Positions 1 through 10,671 of a stretch of DNA of 64,000 nt are shown here, in pieces. The notes under the pieces were generated by a model. The model had not been told where the DNA came from. It worked only from the letters and a program-made list of their open reading frames with translations, and searched no databases. The translations under genes were made by a program, and so were the position numbers. This DNA is from Limnanthes douglasii subsp. nivea (taxonomy: Eukaryota > Streptophyta > Magnoliopsida > Brassicales > Limnanthaceae): the NCBI GenBank assembly GCA_036936605.1, contig JAUPFV010000005.1, positions 188,354,958 through 188,418,957 of the forward strand, in the 5' to 3' direction. How positions within the stretch are numbered: position 1 is the stretch's first letter; every line of letters starts with the position of its first letter.

Positions 1-1
1 T

Positions 2-2551
2 GCTAGGGGTCTCTTCTCGCAGGAGGCGTTTGAACCAAATCCTATTGTTCTTGATGGCCCTCCAAAATTCGATACCTACGATGATGACTTGCCTGAAGAT
101 GCGGAAGAAATCGTGACTGACGATGTTGGAGCAGTGCTGATGCTGCGCCGTACTTTCCTGTCTCCTCGCGTTCCTGAGCAGAGCGACTGCCTGAGGAGTA
201 ACGTGTTCCAGTCGACGTGTACGATCGGCAGGAAGCTGTGCACCTTCATCATTGATGCTGGCAGCTGCGAAAATGTTGTCTCCGAAGCAGCGGTTTCGAA
301 GCTAGGGTTGAGGGCAGAATCGCATCCCAAGCCGTAGAAACTCGCCTGGTTAAGTAAAGGTACGGATATCACCGTCTCCAAGCGCGTGCTTGTTTCTTTT
401 TCTGTAGGGAAAACATACCATGATGAAGTCTTCTGTGATATTGTCCCTATGGATGCTTGTCATCTACTGTTTGGCCGTCCTTGGCAGTACGATCTGTCTA
501 TTCTACATGATGGGCGGACAAATACCTACTCATTCCTCTTTCGGGGTAAAAAGCTCGTTCTTATGCCAGCAAAGCCTCGGCCCCTGAGCATTCACTCTGC
601 TCCTCCCTCATCGACTTTGCTGTCCCGTGCTTCTTTTCAGACAGCCATGGAAGAGGCTGGCGTGGTTTTCCTATTGTTCTGTGACCCTGTTGTGCCTAAT
701 TCCAAGGCGGACCATAGTCCTGTCATTCAGTCTCTTTTGCAGGAGTTTGCAGATGTGTTTCCAGCGGATTTACCCCCCGAGTTACCTCCTCTGAGAGATA
801 TTCAACATCAGATCGACCTGGTCCCTGGTTCTGCTCTCCCAAATCGACCCCACTACCGAATGAGCCCGAAGGAGCATGAGGAATTACGTCGACAGGTGGA
901 GGATTTGTTGGAGAAAGGACATATTCGGGAAAGTCTCAGCCCTTGTGCATTTCCGGCATTACTGACACCGAAGAAGGATGGTTCTTGGCGTATGTGTGTG
1001 GACAGCCGAGCTATTAACAAGATCACTGTTCGCTACAGGTTTCCTATACCTCGCCTGGATGATCTGTTAGACCAGTTGGGTGGTGCTTCTGTGTTTAGCA
1101 AGCTGGATTTGAAGAGTGGATACCATCAGATTCGGATTCGTCCTGGTGATGAGTGGAAGACGGCGTTTAAGACGTGTGAAGGCGTGTTTGAGTGGATGGT
1201 GATGCCGTTTGTCCTGTCCAACGCGCATAGCACGTTCATGCGTATTATGAATCAGACATTGAGGCCTTTCATCGGTAAATTTGTTGTTGTTTATTTCGAT
1301 GATATTTTGATTTATAGTTCGAACCATTCTGTGCATCTATCCCATTTACGTGAGGTGTTATTGGTGTTGCGTCGAGATAAGTTTTATGCTGCTACTGCCA
1401 AATGTTCCTTTATGTCCCCAGCTGTTCAATTTATGGGTTATATTGTTTCTGTTGACGGGTTACGAGCTGATCCGAGCAAAGTTGCTGCTGTGGACCAGTG
1501 GCCTCGACCTGTTTCCATTACCGAGGTTCGTAGTTTTCATGGTTTAGCATCGTTTTATCGGCGTTTTATTCCCCATTTCAGCAGTATTATGGCCCCGATT
1601 ACGGATTGCATGAAGGGCACAAAATTTAGTTGGTCCGACGATGCTGATGCAGCATTTGTAGAAGTTAAACGACGTCTCACCACAACGCCTATTTTGGTGC
1701 TGCCCGACTTTTCCCAGCCATTCGAGCTTCATTGTGATGCGTCTAAATTTGGTATTGGGGCAGTTCTCTCCCAATCAGGGCGTCCTGTGGCTTTCTTCAG
1801 TGAGAAATTGGCAAATGCCAAACTGCGATTTAGTACTTATGATATTGAATTTTATGCGACCGTTCAGGCTATCAAACATTGGCGTCATTACTTGTTTCAC
1901 GATGAATTTGTGCTATATACTGATCATGATTCTTTGAAGTACCTTGGTAGTCAAGACAAAGTATCTCATCGACATGCTGCTTGGATATCTTATTTGCAGC
2001 AGTTCACTTTTGTCATCAAGCACAAGGCTGGTATTACGAATCGGGTTGCTGATGCTTTGAGCCGACGTCACACTCTGTTGACCGAGATGCGCGTTCAGGT
2101 TCCTAGCTTTGATTCTTTTGTTGACCTTTATGTTACTGACTCATTCTTTTCTCGGGTTCTGGAACTGATTCAGCAGGGCGAACATTCTGATTTTTTATTG
2201 GAAGATGGTTTTCTCTTTCGTGGCGTACAACTGTGTATCCCTGACTGTAGTTTGCGTCCGCGGCTGATCCAGGAGCTGCATAATGAAGGTCACGTGGGCC
2301 GTGATCGAACATACCAGTTATTGTCGTCCTCTTATTTTTGGCCATCGATGCGGAAGGAAGTTGGTCGTTTTGTCGCCTGTTGTCGAATTTGTCAGTTGGC
2401 CAAGGGAACATCCATAAATGTAGGTCTTTATTTACCCCTGCCGATTCCGGTTCAGCCCTGGACCGACATCAGTATGGATTTTGTTCTTGGTTTACCCCGG
2501 ACTCAACGTGGATTCGATTCTATTTTTGTGGTGGTTGATCGTTTTTTCTAA
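2..2551 (+). pseudogene. Protease, reverse transcriptase, RNase H and integrase N-terminus of the CRM-like element
   Basis: The frame is open from base 2 and interrupted by TAG at 335-337. It then continues as a 721-residue stretch from 386. The protease active site reads FIIDAGSCENVVS, with Ala where Ser or Thr is expected. The RT shows [26 protein letters not shown] and the catalytic YFDDILIYS near 1290-1316. The normally conserved MPFGLSNAP region is altered (MPFVLSNAH). RNase H shows [16 protein letters not shown] and [10 protein letters not shown]. The integrase zinc region has [12 protein letters not shown] and [10 protein letters not shown], followed by the first core Asp in SMDFVLGLP. 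The frame ends at 2551 because a T run near 2540-2547 carries one extra T. All other landmarks are in order, so this is a recently decayed copy. Confidence 0.88.
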
Positions 2552-3389
2552 GATGGTACACTTCATTCCCTGTAAAAAAACATCTGATGCAGTGTGTGTT
2601 GCGCAGCTTTTCTTTCGAGAGATTTATCGTATTCATGGCCTTCCCAGTACTATTGTTTCTGACCGTGACACCCGGTTTGTGAGTCATTTTTGGCGCAACT
2701 TATGGCGTATGGTGAATACACAGCTCAACTTCAGTAGTGCTTACCACCCTCAGACGGATGGTCAGACAGAGGTGGTTAACCGATCTCTCGGTAACTTGTT
2801 GCGCAGTCTGGTAGGAGATCATCCGAAGGCTTGGGATCAGCACTTACCGCGGGCGGAGTTCGCCCATAACCATGCTCTTAATAGATCCACGGGTTTTTGT
2901 CCTTTTCAGGTGATGTATGGTATTGTGCCTAGGGGTCCAGTAGACTTGTTAGCACTGCCTAGCAAGATTCGTCCTCATACAACTGCTGAGGAACTTGTCT
3001 CACAGATTCGCCAAACCCACCAGCAGACTCATGATCAGTTGGTCTTGAGCACCGCCAAATATAAGTCTCAGGCAGATTCTCATCGTCGTCCTGTTCAGTT
3101 CGAAGTTGGTGACTATGTATGGGCAGTTTTAACAAAGAATCGGTACCCTGCTGGTGACTACATTAAACTGGACGCCCGGAAGATTGGTCCAGTAGAGATT
3201 GTGGAGCGGATCAATCCGAATGCTTATCGACTACGTTTGCCTAGCCATGTCTGCACGACTGATGTTTTCAATGTTAAGCATATGATTCCTTATGCAGATG
3301 ACTCTTCTGATGGGGAGACCGGGTCAGATTCGAGGGCGAATCTTTTCTATCCCGGCGGGAATGATGCAGACAGTAGTTCGGTGAATTAG
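2481..3389 (+). pseudogene. Integrase core and C-terminus with CR-like motif
   Basis: This is the continuation of the same integrase in the next frame. It supplies the second core Asp (VSDRDTRF) and the Glu of QTDGQTEVVNRSL, so the DDE triad is present across the frameshift. The C-terminal region GDYVWAVLTKNRYPAGDY is followed by VEIVERINPNAYRLRLP and a FNVKHMIPY block, typical of chromoviral integrase tails. The last residues, SRANLFYPGGNDAD, are the CR-like motif. The stop at 3387-3389 lies 25 bp inside the 3' LTR. Confidence 0.85.
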
Positions 3390-3699
3390 CAGTTTGGAGC
3401 TCCGGTGTCAGTGTTTTACCCACAACACATTGTTTCGAAGGAAACAACGTCACGAACGCAAGTCACGAGCTTCGCTCGTGAGCTATGGGCTTTTTTAGGC
3501 ATTCAGGCTCATCTATCCTCTTTTTTCGCACTTTTAAGACTTTAGGGTATTTTTGTAATTTTGATCTTTTTAGTTTTAGGGTTTTGCTTGAACTCTATAT
3601 AAACCTATCTTCTATTCATTGTTAGGGGAATTGTTTTGATTTATAAAAAAAATTAGGGTTTATCCCTTTTAGGCTTCTGCTACGTTTCACTCTCCATCA
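3362..3699 (+). repeat. 3' LTR of the CRM-like element
   Basis: The proposed LTR begins TGATGCAGAC directly after a purine run (GGCGGGAA) and ends CTCCATCA, so the ends form TGATG...CATCA. It holds a TATA-like CTATATAAACC near 3594-3604. A perfect 8-bp stem with a 3-base loop (CACGAGC-TTC-GCTCGTG plus one flanking pair) lies at 3463-3481. The matching 5' LTR is outside the window, so the boundaries are inferred from the inverted termini and purine tract only. Confidence 0.7.
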
Positions 3700-3764
3700 G
3701 GAAAGCTGGACAACATACCCATATTGTCTCAAGTTGAATCAAATATATTAGGTGTTATCCATCA

Positions 3765-4623
3765 TGTTGGGAATAAGGCCCACACAGGTTTGTTTTTGGT
3801 CGACTTCCAAAAGGCCTCATATTAGTTGAGATATGTTTATACTTATATACCACTGATCCTTCCCATGTTTAACCGATTTGGGATGTGAGACTTCGATCGC
3901 CACCCTAACAATCCTCCTTTTGAATAAAGTAGTACCTTAGCCTTCTCGATTGACTTTGATCCACCCACTCTTATCAGGTTGCTGACAACCTGAATCATAG
4001 AGGCAGAGTACAGATGTTGATGTTCACTTCCTATTAGACCACTCAATCTTGTTCCTTATCACCACTCCCTACTCCAATCAAGTACCACCGTTTGATGAGC
4101 CACGAGCGCTCCGAACTAGGATCTCTAGAGCAGATCATTCACCTTGATTATGAATACTGGTTTTTCATGTTCAACTTCCGAGAATTTCACCACCATCGCC
4201 TTATGTCTAGGCCTAAAGCTCTCATACCATTTGTTGGGAATATGGGTACCACATATTCTGTCTCCGTTTATAAGTAGAACAATATTATGTCCATACCAGT
4301 ATTATATTGTACGCTTTGAGCTCGAAGGACCGTACGGGTTTGCTTTTGGTCCACTTTCAAATGCCTCATACTAGTTAAGATATGTTCTTACTTATATACC
4401 ACCTAACCTTCCCATGTTTAAGCGATGTGGGTAGCGACCTAAGTCCCTCATTCCATATCTATTAAACATATCTCAATTAGTATGAGGCATTTTGAAGTGG
4501 ACCAAAAGCAAACCCGTACGAGCCTTCAAACCCAAAATGGACAATATTATACTACTATTATGGAGATCAAATTGTTTTTATTTATATGCGATGACGGTAT
4601 ATGCGGTACCCATATTTCCAACA
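3765..4623 (-). mobile_element. TRIM-like small LTR element with a fold-back LTR
   Basis: Read on the minus strand, an LTR-like unit ends in TTCCCAACA at 4232. Two bases later comes a sequence close to the initiator-tRNA primer-binding site (plus-strand complement at 4218-4229). After about 310 bp without pol coding there is a purine tract (complement of 3911-3922), then a second, 146-bp LTR copy at 3765-3910 starting TGTTAGGGTG and ending TTCCCAACA. The upstream LTR (4232 to about 4450) is followed by an inverted copy of itself running to 4623. The element is flanked by CATCA (3760-3764) and CATCG (4624-4628), a possible 5-bp TSD with one mismatch. No protein is encoded. Confidence 0.65.
4232..4623. 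repeat. Head-to-head inverted LTR pair of the TRIM-like element
   Basis: The left arm starts TGTTGGGAATATGGGTACC and the right arm ends GGTACCCATATTTCCAACA. Inside them, the blocks around 4316-4390 and 4457-4525 are inverted copies of each other, sharing GTACGGGTTTGCTTTTGG and its complement. The structure can fold into one long hairpin. It probably arose by inversion or template switching of one LTR. Confidence 0.65.
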
Positions 4624-5118
4624 CATCGCACCACCTCAAGTTTTTTAAATACCTACACCGGTTATACATTGCAACCACAATCTCGAAGTCTTGAGTTTTA
4701 CCCTGAATATTTTAGTTACTAAACAGCGTACTTTCTGGCGATACTCCGGACTCTCGTCACCTTCCATTCCATTGATCATCAACAGTAACAACATAATTGT
4801 ACAAACCTATCTATGTAACTTCATGGAACAACTAAACTCAATGCATAAACAACAACACCACCTTCTGCTCTAATAATAACATCACCTAAGTTCTACACAT
4901 AAACGTTATCACTTGAGAAGGAAAACCATGAATTGTTGTATGATTGTTGAAGGAGCGGACAACTAAAGCTCGGTTGAGATCTCTGGCTGATGATCTTCTC
5001 CAGCTATGCTTCAAGGGAGCACGACCCCATGATAGTTATGCTTTTATCGGACATGTGTATATCAGCTTTAGTTGCACCCACTTATCTTACTGTACACCGC
5101 TTTGAAACAAACAAACTC
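4624..5118. other. No recognised feature
   Basis: This is AT-rich, low-coding sequence between the TRIM-like element and the PPR fragment. Short reading frames exist but show no motif I recognise. It may include more decayed 3' sequence of the PPR copy. Confidence 0.4.
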
Positions 5119-6080
5119 CTACGGTGAGATAAAAAACTTCAACCTCATCGAGGGTGGTGTTGCAGCAAATATCATCGCATTTTTGTTTCTCCTAGGTCGC
5201 TGTAGAAACTGCCAATTAAGTATCTCCTTTGATCCTACACCCGTCAAGAAAGCCCCCTGAATAGACGCTGTTGTTTCAGTGGGCACCTCATTAATAACGG
5301 TGAGTGCTTCCTCCAACCTACAAGCACGCCTGACTAAGTCCACCAAGGAAGCATAATGCATAGACCTGGGTTAATAAGGAATTGTTTCATCATCTCAAAG
5401 CAATCAACATGAATTCTACATTCCATGATTTTTCACAGGGATCTCATGCAGAACCTGACAATCTCTTTGGACCACTCCGTATTTCGAATAAAGCAAGATT
5501 AATGAACTACCTACAAAACTCGAGGAATGAAATTTGGTTCTAAAACACAACCTATGAATCTTTCTCCCCAACTCGAGCATGGTCTAGTTGTCACAAACAC
5601 GAATAACCTGGAAAAGGTGAATCGTTCACGTCCAAGTCTTGATATAATTCTTGCTTGATCAAAATAGGGCCTGCTTATATGAACCCAACTGAGTATAAAC
5701 ATATATATATATATATATTTCGAATCCAAGAAACAAAATTTTGGCGAGGCATTCCGGCTCAAAATAGATATTTTTAATCGGATTTTATCTCTGCTTTAAC
5801 ATTGTTTAAGATACTCAGATCGGGCGAGTGTACGACAACTTCCTCAAACACCTTCATTATCTCTTCTTTTTACTCTCATCCTCAATTAAGACATGTTTGG
5901 ACGAACTTCCCCATCTCTGACCCATTGATATACTTAATGGTATCCGAACCACCAAAACACCAGCGACCTATGCCAAAACAATCAAACCCTTTCCACCAAG
6001 AACCATAAATTAATTGAGTCTGATAGTGTTTCAAGCTGGGGCAGTTTTCTAAAGCAATTAACACAGAATAAAATAGGAGC
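5119..6080 (-). pseudogene. Decayed PPR (pentatricopeptide repeat) protein fragment
   Basis: On the minus strand several in-order blocks resemble plant PPR proteins of the PLS/E class. Near 5580-5405 the text GRKIHRLCFRTKFHSSSF is followed by VGSSLILLYSKYGVV and HEIPVKN. Near 5360-5290 there is HYASLVDLVRRACRLEEAL followed by TVINEVP. Upstream, around 6150-5980, a weaker block reads LPQLETLSDSINLWFLVER. The blocks are in different frames with stops between them, so this cannot make a PPR protein. PPR proteins normally bind organellar RNA. The blocks lie close together, as in an intronless gene, so it could be a retrocopy or a local duplicate of an intronless gene. Confidence 0.6.
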
Positions 6081-6182
6081 ATGAGCTAAATCAACAGCAT
6101 TTCCATGTATATTTTCGGTTATAGAAAAAGCTACATTTAAACTCGTCAAATATGTGATCATTATAACATTCAAATAACACCC

Positions 6183-7298
6183 CAGGGCGGATTTAGGGGG
6201 AAATAGGTATGCCCAGGACAACCCTAAATAAAAAATATAAATTTAGCATAGTGGTTAAATTCTTTAGTAATATACTTGAGGACAACCCTAAGTCAAAACT
6301 GGATACCAAAATGTTTTAATTATTTTCACTATTTTCATTCAACAAAGTAGTAAATTTTTCCATTGGATTTTACTTCAACTTTGATTCAACAAATCATTGA
6401 AAAAAATTACATACTAAATTGTAAGATTTTTCCTTCGTTGATGTTTACTTTGATTTTCATATTTTATAAATAATTAAGCAAATTACTGATTCTTTAACAT
6501 ATTTTATATTTATGTATTTTAAAATAGCTTATTATACTTTAGCATATTTGTATGGATGAATTTGTAATATATCATATATTATATTTGTATTCATTGATTT
6601 ATAATTTATGGACAAAAAATTGTGGTTATTAACTATTTGCTACTTCTTTTTTCACTAACGCGATGTTATCATCTCAAGACTTTGATTTTCCATTTAATTT
6701 TTATTCATTGATTAATAATTTATGGATATTATGTTGTTCATTTCAATACTTTGATATTAAATCACTTGCGAAACTGACATAATTCTACCCAAATGACCTT
6801 GGATATGTTAGAAATAAGGAGTTGTGTAGCCAACTTGAGACGTAAATTGCATGTGTCCAGATGGATGATAACTTTTCCAATTTGAAGAGTATCTTATCTA
6901 TGTAAAATAAGCACAAGATATTTGGATTTGTGTACACACTTTTGAAGCTAGCTTTGTCCTTATCGGTTGCTACCGCAAGTGTTGAGCGAATATTTCTCGT
7001 ATGAAATATTTGAACAATGAGTTGAGAAATAGAATGGTCAATGCATGGCTTAATGATTGTTTAGTGACATTTGTGGAGAAAGAAGTGTTTTTAACAGTTG
7101 ATGATCTAGATATTATCCAAGACATGAGTAAGAGGAGAATGCATTTACTTTTCGACTAAAATATATTTTCATTTTGAAGTGTAACTAGAATATCTACATA
7201 TTTTTATTATGCAATGCTCAAATATTTATCTTTTATTATAATTGTTTTCTATAATATTTTTCGGCATACCCTTAGTTTTAGTCCTGGATGCGCCACTG
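6183..7298 (+). mobile_element. Internally deleted hAT transposon
   Basis: The left end reads CAGGGCGGATTTAGG and the right end, read inward on the minus strand, CAGTGGCGCATCCAGG, giving short imperfect inverted termini. Flanking sequences AACACCCC (6176-6183, overlapping the first base) and AACACCAC (7299-7306) match at 7 of 8 positions, the TSD length of hAT elements. Only the C-terminal dimerisation part of a transposase is recognisable inside. The rest is AT-rich. Confidence 0.7.
6770..7160 (+). pseudogene. hAT transposase C-terminal dimerisation remnant
   Basis: Translation of about 6900-7140 gives HKIFGFVYTLLKLALSL, VATASVERIFL and then a block similar to VTFVEKEVFLTVDD. This is the usual hAT C-terminal dimerisation layout (leucine-rich segment, conserved SVER motif, then an acidic tail) of the TTF-zinc-finger-containing hAT group. 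Several stops and a frameshift right after VERIFL break it. No N-terminal or catalytic part is visible. Confidence 0.65.
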
Positions 7299-7435
7299 AA
7301 CACCACCCGAAGAAACAAAGTCCGATAAAATGTACGACCCAGGTTTCGAACTAGAAATGTCCTCCACTTTTCGTTCTCAAACCGACTATCTAATGTTACA
7401 TTCTATGATATTTCAAAGAGAATTTCTAGGAGACA

Positions 7436-7741
7436 TGTAGTCTAGAAAGTCCAAACATAAACTTTTTTAGTTTTAATTTATTTTATTTAAATATATTATG
7501 ATATTTAAATCAAATATAATTATATATAGATTTTATTTTATTTTATTTTGAAAGATTTATTTTATTTTCTTGTTTTATAATTTAAGGTTTTGAGCAGTTA
7601 TTATATAAAGCCTCATATGCCTTAAGTTATTTAAAGTTTTTGGAATAATATATTTTTATTTCTGAAAATTGCAGTCTTTGTTACCCTTAGATTAGGGTTT
7701 CATTTATCGCAGTTTTTTCTTCTATTTCCGCCGCGTCATCA
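7436..7741 (+). repeat. 5' LTR of the short LTR element
   Basis: Starts TGTAGTCTAGAAAG and ends GCGTCATCA. A TATA-like TTATATAAAG lies at 7601-7610. It is about 306 bp and clearly similar to the 3' copy. Confidence 0.8.
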
Positions 7742-8255
7742 CTTTGGTATCAGAGCCTCAGTTCCTGCTATGGGGAATCATGTTTCTAAAGCCTGACTAT
7801 TCTGATTCAAGGTTTGAAGAAGAGAACAACACACATGGTCATGAAGATCGGGAAGATCGTTTGAGTATGAGGGAGTTTAAATGACGATCGTATTGATTGG
7901 TTACTGAAGGAGTTTAAATTGGCTACCAATCGTCACATCAAGGTAAAAATTCCTTATCGAGATGCTGTCTCAGGCTATGAAGAGGTTTTCAAAACCATTT
8001 TTTTCATCAACTGGACATGGGGATGTTGTCTTCAAGCTATGAAAAGGTTTTCGAAACCAATTTTTTTTCATCAACTTGATGGCGTCAATGTGACTTTGAA
8101 TAAGGAACACTCGAGAAGCATTAATCTTATTCTGATAAGGTCAACAATTATAATTCCCAATGTAACAATTGAAAAATAAAATAAAATAATTTGGTTGTTG
8201 ATGGTGATGGTGTTGTGAATTCAATGACGAATTCTTGTCAACCAGGAGAGAATGA

Positions 8256-8588
8256 TGTAGCCGAGAAAGTCCAAACAGAAACCTTTTTAATTTAATTTAA
8301 TTTTATTCATATATCTTATGTTATTTAAAGGAAATCTAATTATATAAATATTTTATTTTATTTTATTTTGAAAGATTTATTTTATTTTCTTGTATTATAA
8401 TTTAGAGTTTTGAGCAGCTATTATATAAAGCCTCGTATGCCTTAAGTTATTTTAAGTTTTTGGAATAATATATTTTTATCTCTGAAAATTTCAGTCTTTG
8501 TTACCCTTAGATTAGGTTTTCATCATGTTACCCTTGAATTATGGTTTCGTTTATCGTTGTTTTTTCTTCTATTTCCGCTGCGTCATCA
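8256..8588 (+). repeat. 3' LTR of the short LTR element
   Basis: Starts TGTAGCCGAGAAAG and ends GCGTCATCA, with the same TTATATAAAG at 8421-8430. It is about 27 bp longer than the 5' copy because a GTTACCCTT...GGTTT segment near 8500-8550 is duplicated. Confidence 0.8.
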
Positions 8589-8869
8589 CCATCAATGGCT
8601 TCACTTCATAAATCAAACTTAAAAAATTAAACCTAAAAAGGAGGTACATTTTATAATCACGCTTTATCATCGTATAAGACTTATTACTAACCTTGTATAT
8701 ATTTAAGTGGAATTCATCGTTTTGCATATATTTAGAGCTATAATCTCATTTGACACAAATGTAAACATAAATTGTGCATAAATTTATATGAGGCTATAAG
8801 AAAACATTTATCATAAAAAAAGTTGTGTAATAAGCTCTAAAAACGACAATTGTCAAACCATTTCCATGA

Positions 8870-9200
8870 TAAATAAGGCTATACGCCTAGTGGTCTCCAT
8901 CTCTGTGATCGAAAATTCTATAAACTAAGCGATCTCCATCTTCATGATTGAAAAGTATATAAGCTAAACAATCTTCATGTCAATGATATGAAGGTTTTAA
9001 GTGATGTTATCTCATGATATACACCAAGTGGTATCCATGATATACGCCAGCGAGCTCTATGATCAAAAGGCTTTAAGCCACGAGATCTCCATGATATAGG
9101 TCAAGTGATTTTCATAATAGAACCCTAAGTGATCTCTATGATACAAAGGTTGAAAGCCAAGGAATATCAATGATAGAACGACATGGACCGTGTATAGTGA
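8870..9200. repeat. Degenerate short tandem repeats
   Basis: A loosely repeated phrase of the type AAGTGATCTCCATGATATA recurs about eight times at irregular spacing of roughly 30-50 bp. The copies have diverged strongly. It adjoins the clearer 90-bp array to the right and may be part of the same decayed satellite. Confidence 0.5.
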
Positions 9201-9220
9201 TAAGTTAGCGAATTCGTAAG

Positions 9221-9650
9221 CAAACCAAACCCGAGGTGAATATACTATTGGGGTACGCAACTAGACATAATGAGTCATGGCTTTCGAGTCAAAGTGAAAA
9301 TTTTGTTACTCAAACCAAACCTGAGGTGGAAACACCATCAGGATATGTAACTGGCCATACTCAACCTTGCCTTACAAGTCAAATCACAATGTTGGTTACC
9401 CAAACCTATTCATGAGGTGGAAACACCATTAGAATATGAAACTGGCCATACTAAGTCTCAATTTACAAGTCAAATCACGATATTGGTTATCCAAACCAAT
9501 CATGAGGTGGAAACAACATCAGGATATGCAACTTGTCATACTGAGCCATGACTTACGAGTCAAATCACAAAGTTGGGTACCTAAACCAACCATAAGGTAG
9601 AAACACCATCAGGATATGCAACTGTTCATACTGTGGCATGACTCATTAGT
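9221..9650. repeat. Tandem array of a ~90-bp unit, about five copies
   Basis: The phrase CAAACCAAACCTGAGGTGG or a close variant starts at about 9221, 9311, 9401, 9492 and 9582, giving a 90-91-bp period. Each unit also contains ACACCATCAGGATATG and a CTTACAAGTCAAATCAC segment. The copies differ at roughly 10-25 percent of positions. Confidence 0.85.
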
Positions 9651-9913
9651 CAAATATATGTATATAACCATACGACGATAATATTTTTTTAACTTTGTTG
9701 TCTAACTAACTATATCGCCAGAATCGATGAACAACCACTTACGACATGATACAACTACGTTTTCCTTGAGATATGTTGCCAAAATAAGTATGCTACCAAG
9801 AAAAAAATGAAAAAATAATCTGGTCAAATAGAGAATCTTGTGCAGTATCAACTTTGTCAAATCAACTAATCGATTCCAAGCAACTTGAGAGATATTATAT
9901 AAAGCATGGTAAC

Positions 9914-10033
9914 GTGAAGAATGCCGACGTGAAGCATGTTGACCTGAATTATACCGACTTGAAGTATGCTGACTTGAAGTATGAAGACATGAAGTATGAT
10001 GACTTGACACATGAAAACTTAAAGTACGAATCC
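9914..10033 (+). repeat. 15-bp minisatellite, eight units
   Basis: Eight consecutive 15-bp units of consensus TTGAAGTATGATGAC run without gaps. Because 15 is a multiple of three, they encode a five-residue repeat (LKYAD-like) inside a 62-codon plus-strand frame at 9854-10042. I see no promoter, start context or family support for a protein. The pentapeptide look is most simply a by-product of the repeat period. Confidence 0.85.
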
Positions 10034-10129
10034 AAATCATAGATAAGGTAGGCCGTTGGTTAACAAATCTAAATATAGTTTTTACTTCATCGTTCAGCAA
10101 ATACTATAAGGGCTACTAATCCATATTCA

Positions 10130-10430
10130 ATAAATAATTAAAGCATGCCGAAGAAACAAGTAACACCCTAACAACCTACTCATTGCTAGATGTACTCTTT
10201 AATTTTTACAAGCCGAAGAAACGGATAGACAAAGATATAGCTATTTTTACAACCTACTCTTTAATTTTTACAAGCCGAAGTAACTCTTTAAATAATTAAA
10301 GCATGCCGAAGAAACAAGTAACACCCTAACAACCTAACACCCTTAATACTTTTAGGAGTCTAGTCGACATGTCTAGCGCGCTCGATAAAAAACGGATAGA
10401 CAAAGATATAGCTATTTTATTCAACAAATC
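10130..10430. repeat. Interleaved direct duplications
   Basis: The phrase AATAATTAAAGCATGCCGAA plus about 25 more bases occurs at about 10133-10177 and 10291-10335. A second phrase, ACGGATAGACAAAGATATAG, occurs at about 10220 and 10389. Because the two pairs interleave, a segment of about 160-170 bp was duplicated and later modified. No coding potential is seen. Confidence 0.75.
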
Positions 10431-10671
10431 TAAAAGTACACGCCTCAGAAAAGGACAATGAGTGTCCTGAAGATACGAACAAGGAAATACTTGAAGATTA
10501 TACTATCTGGATACTATATTTGACCATTTTATAGTCCTTAAGTTTCATTGTACTCCAACTCAATGACTAAAGAGACTCCTGATAAGGTTATATTCCGTAT
10601 ATAATAACCGGATAGTAATAAAGCATAATGAATGAATATATTTATGATTTAATTTCATGTGATATTACTAA

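Larger units (their letters stand above)
1..3699 (+). mobile_element. Ty3/gypsy chromovirus, CRM-like, 3' portion with 3' LTR
   Basis: The window opens inside the pol gene of an LTR retrotransposon. Order on the plus strand is aspartic protease, reverse transcriptase, RNase H, integrase, a short C-terminal motif, then the 3' LTR, which is the Ty3/gypsy order. The integrase tail has no classical chromodomain. It ends in a motif of the kind SRANLFYPGGND, which from memory resembles the CR motif of the centromeric CRM clade. The coding sequence also runs into the start of the LTR, a CRM-type arrangement. The 5' LTR and gag lie outside the window. The copy is inactive: one nonsense codon, one frameshift and several substitutions at conserved residues. 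Confidence 0.85.
7436..8588 (+). mobile_element. Short non-autonomous LTR retrotransposon without pol
   Basis: Two LTRs (7436-7741 and 8256-8588) bracket only 514 bp. The primer-binding site TGGTATCAGAGCC, complementary to initiator tRNA-Met, lies at 7745-7757, three bases after the 5' LTR. A purine tract (AGGAGAGAATGA, ending 8255) precedes the 3' LTR. The internal part shows no protease, RT or integrase. It contains an internal direct repeat around TTTTCGAAACCA (near 7985 and 8050). The flanks AGACA and CCATC do not form a TSD. Mobilisation would require proteins from another element. Confidence 0.8.

Noticed and set aside
1067..1336. An 89-codon minus-strand frame and other short frames inside the CRM-like pol
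   Set aside because: Shadows of the RT coding sequence on the other strand.
3843..4046. A 67-codon minus-strand frame inside the TRIM-like element
   Set aside because: It lies wholly within non-coding TRIM internal sequence and crosses the LTR border. No family resemblance.
9221..9650. CRISPR-like array
   Set aside because: The period is about 90 bp with no conserved-repeat/unique-spacer pattern; whole units are similar. Plant nuclear context.
9702..10100. A 132-codon minus-strand frame with SSHHTSCLHTSSQHTS
   Set aside because: Antisense reading of the 15-bp minisatellite.
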